Shown piece by piece: positions 57,402 to 64,000 of a stretch of DNA of 64,000 bases. The translations under genes were made by a program, and so were the position numbers. The stretch comes from Amoeboaphelidium protococcarum. Taxonomy: Eukaryota; Aphelidiomycota; Aphelidea. The stretch is taken from assembly GCA_023515745.1 (NCBI GenBank), contig JALECJ010000001.1:434001-498000 (forward strand). The letters are read 5' to 3'. Each line of letters starts with the position of its first letter. Position 1 is the stretch's first letter. The notes beneath the pieces are model-generated. The model was not told the DNA's origin. It ran no database searches and saw only the letters and a list, made by a program, of their open reading frames with translations.

Positions 57402-58024
57402 GGCATTGGTGTATTGAAATGATCTGAAATTTGGCTAGTTCGGCACTTTTAATTGAGCGTTGAGTTGGAAATGCTTACATGAGCATTAATCATTGACTGA
57501 GCAGAACAGGAACTGCAACGCGGCAAAGTGTCAAAAGGCGTCCTTGATAATCATGATCGAATAGACTTTATTAAAAGGTTTAAGTTGAAGTAGAATCAAA
57601 ATATTAAGGTTTTTGAGATTTTATTTCAAACACGGGGACTTCGTTGAACATTACGTGTTTAGGACAAGTTTCATGTTGATATATTAACATCTCACATCTT
57701 ATCTCCAAATAAGCAACTAAAGCGGTCTTACGCGATATTATATAGTCATTTCCCTACGATAAAGGCCTAGGCTGGTATGACACTACAAGTTATGAGACCA
57801 TCACAATAAGCACCGGCTCCCCAAAACTACATAAGGAAATGCGAACTGCTCCACGATTCGTTTCTTCTCGCGATGCCCATTTGGTTTTCTTTTCGACCGG
57901 AGAAAGAAGAAGAGACCTTTGAGATTTTATCCACTAGCTATTTCCTTCATTCATATTATAATCCGTTAGGCATTGACTTATAAATATTAATTATCGACTT
58001 TTAAATTAGTATTATACGTTAAAT
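57402..58024. other. intergenic region with paralogue debris
   Basis: The first 170 bp hold remnants of the nuclease paralogue and the second copy of the direct repeat. The remainder is promoter for dihydrolipoamide dehydrogenase, AT-rich near the start codon. Confidence 0.5.
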
Positions 58025-59515
<1,491 letters not shown>

Positions 59516-59617
59516 GTTGAGCATTTTGAATAAAAAGTAAATCAAAAGTTCAATTTTATCATATATTAAGGTCAATATTAATAGCTATTGACACTTTTGA
59601 TTCAGCATATTTTGTCA

Positions 59618-61569
59618 TCAGCAGTTCTTCAAGGTGTTTCCCTACAATTACATATAAATATCATCGTGTGTCATTATTACAAGAAAGGCGTACCTGTGGT
59701 CTGTAACCTTCAATCCAATCTGAAGCATTGCATCCCTTGCAACAAAATGTGGGAGGATTCTCGCTGTTGACAACTTCAACGGGTAGTGCATCACATCTTA
59801 AGCATTTCCAAAAGGTTTTACTAACCGTCTTCACCTCTACTGAATGCTTCTATTATGCACAAGTCTCATTCTAAAATGATGACAACTTGGAGCACTATAA
59901 GCAGTAAAACTGACGCGTCTGCATTGAATGAACTCCACTGCCAGCATTAACTCTAAGCACATTCTTCAAAGGTTATTTACTGCTCTATTCATAAGCAGGC
60001 TGCCATGAACTGACACCAACTTTAGCCTTTTTAGACTTTCTCTGTGCCTACTCAATGATACGCTTCATAGCAGAGGATCTAGCCGACGAATCACCACTGA
60101 GTGCTTCATCCTATTCGATTTACAACTCCACAGTGTCATTCTTCTCAGATCCACTCTAATCAGCGGTAGACGAGTCATTATCGGACGTTGTACCAGATGA
60201 AGATTGAAACAGACTTCTTAGATCCGTCAGAGGTTTAGAGACGGCACACTTCTGAGGACTCAAATTCGTTGACTCTTTATGACTTTCAAACATATCCTAC
60301 CCAGTTCTCAACATTTACACGTATCTGCCACCTAGAGACTTTTACTTTAACATCTTCTTCACCAGTTTCTCCTAATCTTTACTCATAGGCTGTTATGTTC
60401 TATTAGAAGAGGAACTTGATTTACTGTTCTTATTGATAAATGTAGTAGGAGCATTTGCTACTTAGTGCTACAGTTGTTTAGTAGATACAGCGGTGGTAGA
60501 GGTCAAAGAACCATTAACAAAATAGACACCATCTGATGACTTATTGGACTTGTCAAGTTGAACAGTACTGGCCATGTGTGGCCTATTCTACAACTACCTT
60601 TTCCTCATCTAACTGATGTGATGCCTACAATAATCTCCAATCTTCTGATTAACCGGCATAGTACATGCTGATTGCGACTTAAATGCCACTCCTCTACATA
60701 GTCCAAAATGAGTAAACTTGCCCACTTGGAAGAATTGATTCGCCTTACTCACAGCAAATGCCACGTTCGTATTCACCTTATCAGTGGGTGGAATAACGTT
60801 GGGATTAGCAATGAGAATCACAGAAGACTAAGCAGACACAGACAGCGACTTCCAGTGTTATTCATACGCGTCATCATTGAGAAAGAGGGAGAATATCGGA
60901 CAGTCCAAATCATTCATCTAGCTGATCTTCAACACTACGTATGGACCTTTGCCTTTGTTATGCATCACCGCTTTCTCTGTGATGATGCCAAAAGTGACCC
61001 AATTGTGTTGAGATAGCTCGGCAACAGCAGCAGATCCAGCCACAATGTTACTAAGCTTTACCACTTTGGAATTTTTGACCAGATTCTATACACTGTCAGC
61101 AGAGAGCACGCGATTACATATAGATATACCAGATGTGGGATCAACCTCTCCTGATGATACGGCCGATGTTTCAACTTTTTCAAACGACGGCTAAAGACTC
61201 TGGCGCTCCTTAACTAACTCATAGTTATTTTCCAGTATTTTACTCCACTTGGATCCATTCGCCAACTCTAATTACTACTACTCTTCACTCTTCAGCCTTT
61301 TCAGAATCATCTTATACGTGGCATTCAGTTCTCGCAATAATACTTGCGTTTAGTTGCCTACATTACAATTGTCCAGTCTCTTTTAGTTGTATCAAAATGG
61401 AAGAAATACCTGAACATTTGCGCGCATAAGAGTTTAATACACTCAACGCTGATTTAACCGTTCCGGGAAATTCGCTCTCATCCAAAACGTTATTATCAGC
61501 TTCATTATCACTATCATCTTCATCCAACAATGCATGCAGCAAGTCTTCTTCTCCTTCTTCAACCGACAT
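59618..61569 (-). CDS. MCM10: replication initiation factor MCM10
   Basis: DNA replication factor that activates the CMG helicase. Exons 61569-61410, 61357-59694 and 59641-59618; introns of 52 nt each (GTATTT...TGTAG; GTACGC...TTGTAG). This gives 615 aa. The acidic N terminus and a short coiled coil lead to the OB-fold (NWVTFGIITEKAVMHNKG, YVVLKISQMNDLDCPIFSLF), then ILIANPNVIPPTDK, and the MCM10 zinc finger FGLCRGVAFKSQSACTMPVN...DYCRHHI. Near the C terminus is another cysteine-rich motif (CLRCDALPVEVV...FCCKGCNASDWIEGY). The last intron is optional: reading through gives a stop at 59661 and 618 aa. The upstream region holds ACGCGCGCG, like other replication genes here. Confidence 0.86.
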
Positions 61570-61767
61570 TCTTACTGTATCTCACTAAACGCTCACTCGC
61601 TAATAAATGAACGACCTGTCGACTTTTCATTTACTTCCCCTGATGTGAAACAAAAACGCGCGCGAGAGAAACGTTTGATCACGGAGAGAATTTCAAAGGA
61701 TTTCTTCTCTATTAGCTTTTTTGACTCAATTTCCTGCAGATTACTTGTAAACTATAAGATTATTAAT

Positions 61768-62799
61768 ATGTCTTCTTCTAAAAGTGCTATAGATGTGGAG
61801 TAACTGGATAAACTGTATCCGACATGTGTGCTAAATATCGGTATGGCTGGCAGTGGCAAGACTACGTTGATGCAACGTCTGATAACTGAATGCTCTCGAC
61901 GCGACAAGGAGTAGTTTGTCATCAATCTTGATCCTGCAGTATTGCACATTCCCTATGAACCGACTATAGATATTCGTGACACTATCGATTACAAGGGTGT
62001 GATGAAGGAGTATAAACTAGGTCCGAATGGTGGTATCATGACCAGTCTGAATTTGTTTGCTACTAAATTTGATCAAGTATTGGATGTGGTGGATGAGAGG
62101 ATCAATATTAAAGCAGAAGATGGCCAAGATAATGATGGGGATGTGAATGGGAATAAGAGACTTGATTACCTGCTTGTAGATACTCCAGGCTAGATTGAAG
62201 TGTTCACATGGTCAGCTAGTGGCAGTATTATTACGCAATGTCTCATAAACTCTTATCCGACAGTGTTTTTGTACGTGATTGACGCGTAAAGGATCACTCA
62301 TCCGACCACGTTCATGTCTAACATGTTGTACGCCTGCTCCATCTTATATAAGGATTCTCACTCAACATCCACTACTTCTGTTGAGAGTGATAAAGCTTCA
62401 GGTACTAAGCATCCGCTCCCTCTTAAAATGGTTGTCGTGATAAACAAGATTGATAAAGTCAGTGATAAAGCCTAATTTGCAGTTGATTGGATGAAGGATT
62501 TTGACACTTTTCAGGCGGCTCTGATGGAAGATTCCACGTTCATGTCTTCACTTTGCACGTCCATGGCCCTGGCATTGGAAGATTTCTATGCTCTGTTGAA
62601 AGTTGTTCGTGTTAGTGCTGTCACTGGCGAGGGAATGGATGATCTACTTGACGCCATTGCTGAGAGTAAGAGGGAGTATCTGGAAGTTTTATCGCAGTAA
62701 GATCTCAGCAATAAAGTTAAAAATGAGCGAAATGTTAGTTCATTTATGAAGGACTTGTCATTAAACGCAGACTCTAATACTAATGAAGTGGCGAAATGA
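61768..62799 (+). CDS. GPN1: GPN-loop GTPase 1 (GPN1/XAB1/Npa3)
   Basis: GTPase needed for assembly and nuclear import of RNA polymerase II. Intronless, 343 aa. G1 [42 protein letters not shown], the defining GPN loop ([17 protein letters not shown]), G3 [19 protein letters not shown], and G4 VVINKIDK all stand in order, with [12 protein letters not shown] as the G5 region. A short acidic insertion (about residues 123-134) is present. The start ATG follows about 200 bp of promoter shared with divergent MCM10. Confidence 0.94.
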
Positions 62800-62882
62800 G
62801 AATATATATATACGTGCATTATTTAAACTAATCTTAATCTTTTATTCTAAATTCAGTTACAATATAATCACAATACATATAA

Positions 62883-64000
62883 TCAGAACGGGAAATTAGG
62901 ACGTTATCCACTTTAATTTTAGTTGTTATAAGTCAGAAAGGGATTAGAGTTTACACCTTAATTATTGCCATCGAAATACGATCCAGACTGCTAAAATTAT
63001 TACTAATATTGCTATTACTAAACCGGAGTATTCTAAATTGAAACTCCAAAGGGATTCTGCTACTGAAATCCTGGCTAACTCATTGGCTAAAATTACTAAT
63101 TCTATCCACCTTATTGGATTCCCGGACCATACGTATAACTTTACCCAAAATTTTATTGCTGATTGAATTGAGGACCAGATGAGAAGTACTGTTATTATTG
63201 TTATTACGGAGGCGCCACCATCATCGGAGATCCAGTAAATGACGATTACTATTGTTATAATTAGATCGGTGACGGTTAGTTGTACAATGCCAGTATACTA
63301 TTCTTATTCAGCATTGGCTTACTCTGCTCTGGCTGCATCACAATAGCAGACGCAGTTCCATTCTGAGGTTGTACTTAAGCAATGCTTAAACTCTAATTTT
63401 ACTAAACATCAGCCGGCAAAGTATTGTTAGGTGCAGTGGAGAACACGTCTAGAAGAAGCGATTCCTCCACTATTACCGGTGTGGTAATTTTCGCACCTAT
63501 AGAGTGACCAGAATCTGAGCGAGCATCCACCCTGCGAGCCACGTTACCCATAGCTTACTGGATTTGGGAACGTTGTACAGTGTCATCTCCCGCAACCAAT
63601 GTTGATGAATTGGCAGACGATTTCCGTCTCTGCTCCTCTTCGCTCTTACGCCGCTGCTCTTGTTCCATCATAAAAGACTTGCGGCGCTCGTCAAAAGATG
63701 GAGGATCAACGTACACAGCTCTTGGTTACTTCTATAGCCACTGAGATGCATCTTAAACATTGCCGCTGTGTTCCTGCAGTGCGTATAAACATAATATGTT
63801 TGATTGATAGCCCATCGCTTGTAATTACTTGACCAAATGCTAATACTTCTCAGCAGTCTGCGGGGATACGCTGATTTTAAATCTACTATTACTAGACTCT
63901 GGAAACATGAACTTTTTGTACTCATACTTGTCGCGGATGTACATCTCCATGTCACCATCAGATGAGGAGTTTGTGGGCACAGGGAAGAGTTCAGGCCGGG
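62883..64000 (-). CDS. ArfGAP with UBA domain, GTS1-like (3' part; runs off window)
   Basis: C-terminal 371 codons of a protein whose N-terminal ArfGAP zinc domain would lie beyond the window. The first visible residues (DGDMEMYIRDKYEYKKF) match the end of ArfGAP domains (FIRxKYExKxF). A UBA-like domain follows (YQHLVKQLQAMGYQSNILCL, then HSGNVQDASQWL). Then a charged coiled segment (FDERRKSFMMEQEQRRKSEE) and a long Gln/Asn/Pro-rich tail of about 120 residues ending in NFPF before TGA at 62885-62883. ArfGAP plus UBA plus Q-rich tail is the layout of yeast Gts1. The tail's glutamines are mostly TAA/TAG. Confidence 0.68.

Overview
This is nuclear DNA from a gene-dense eukaryote that reads TAA and TAG as glutamine and uses only TGA as stop (the pattern of NCBI table 6). 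Under the standard code almost every gene looks broken. Under this code more than 30 genes become full-length, and the reassigned codons fall on glutamines conserved in orthologues (several in PP2A alone). Introns are few and mostly 44-93 nt, usually with GTAAG/GTATG-like donors and TGTAG acceptors. Gene content points to the holomycotan side of opisthokonts: an ADE8-like GAR transformylase, a DUF3712/LEA_2-like membrane protein, a GTS1-like ArfGAP with UBA domain, and a KDZ transposon, next to lineage-general genes that yeasts have lost or changed (WD40-bearing ATG16, RMC1, BLOC1S1, UQCC2). An aphelid, or another early-branching holomycotan with this code, is my best inference. It is not proven by the window.

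Layout. 1-22.9 kb is mostly housekeeping: DBP9/DDX56 helicase (-), adenylosuccinate lyase (+), hemerythrin-like protein (-), PP2A catalytic subunit (+), calcipressin (-), GAR transformylase (+), UQCC2 (-), eL38 (-), RAD51 (-), RMC1 (-), a TMEM14-like protein (+), BuGZ/ZNF207 (+), ATP synthase gamma (-), NSF (-), a roadblock dynein light chain (+), a poorly resolved spliced locus (-), then an HMG-like (+) and an AT-hook (-) protein. 22.9-28.6 kb is a mobile-element island holding one intact 1230-residue KDZ transposase fused to a C-terminal Ulp1/C48 protease. 28.6-33 kb has a membrane-anchored formin (+), NAF1 (+) and a DEVD-box RNA helicase (-). 33-34.3 kb is an unusual non-genic region with an array of 19-bp repeats and a weak retroelement-like stretch.

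34.5-53.4 kb has UBA2 (-), a small unknown (+), an Atg27/MRH-type receptor (+), a RasGEF (-), an unknown spliced gene (+), a LEA_2/DUF3712-like protein (+), a secreted unknown (-), an F-box protein with membrane segments (-), BLOC1S1 with an apparent frameshift (-), ATG16 (+), the exosome subunit RRP42/EXOSC7 (-) and importin alpha (-). 53.7-57.6 kb is a second accessory island: an intact PD-(D/E)XK nuclease-protein kinase fusion (Crinkler-type architecture), an ankyrin protein, and a truncated nuclease-domain paralogue. 58-64 kb has dihydrolipoamide dehydrogenase (+), MCM10 (-), GPN1 GTPase (+) and the C-terminal part of an ArfGAP (-).

How the genes fit together. Several serve shared processes without being physically clustered: purine synthesis (ADSL, PurN), genome maintenance (RAD51, MCM10), ribosome and RNA processing (DBP9, eL38, NAF1, RRP42, DEVD helicase), mitochondrial energy metabolism (ATP synthase gamma, UQCC2, DLD), and membrane traffic or autophagy (NSF, RMC1, BLOC1S1, ATG16, Atg27-like, ArfGAP). 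The most novel material is in the two accessory islands, the repeat array, and how the reassigned stop codons are used.
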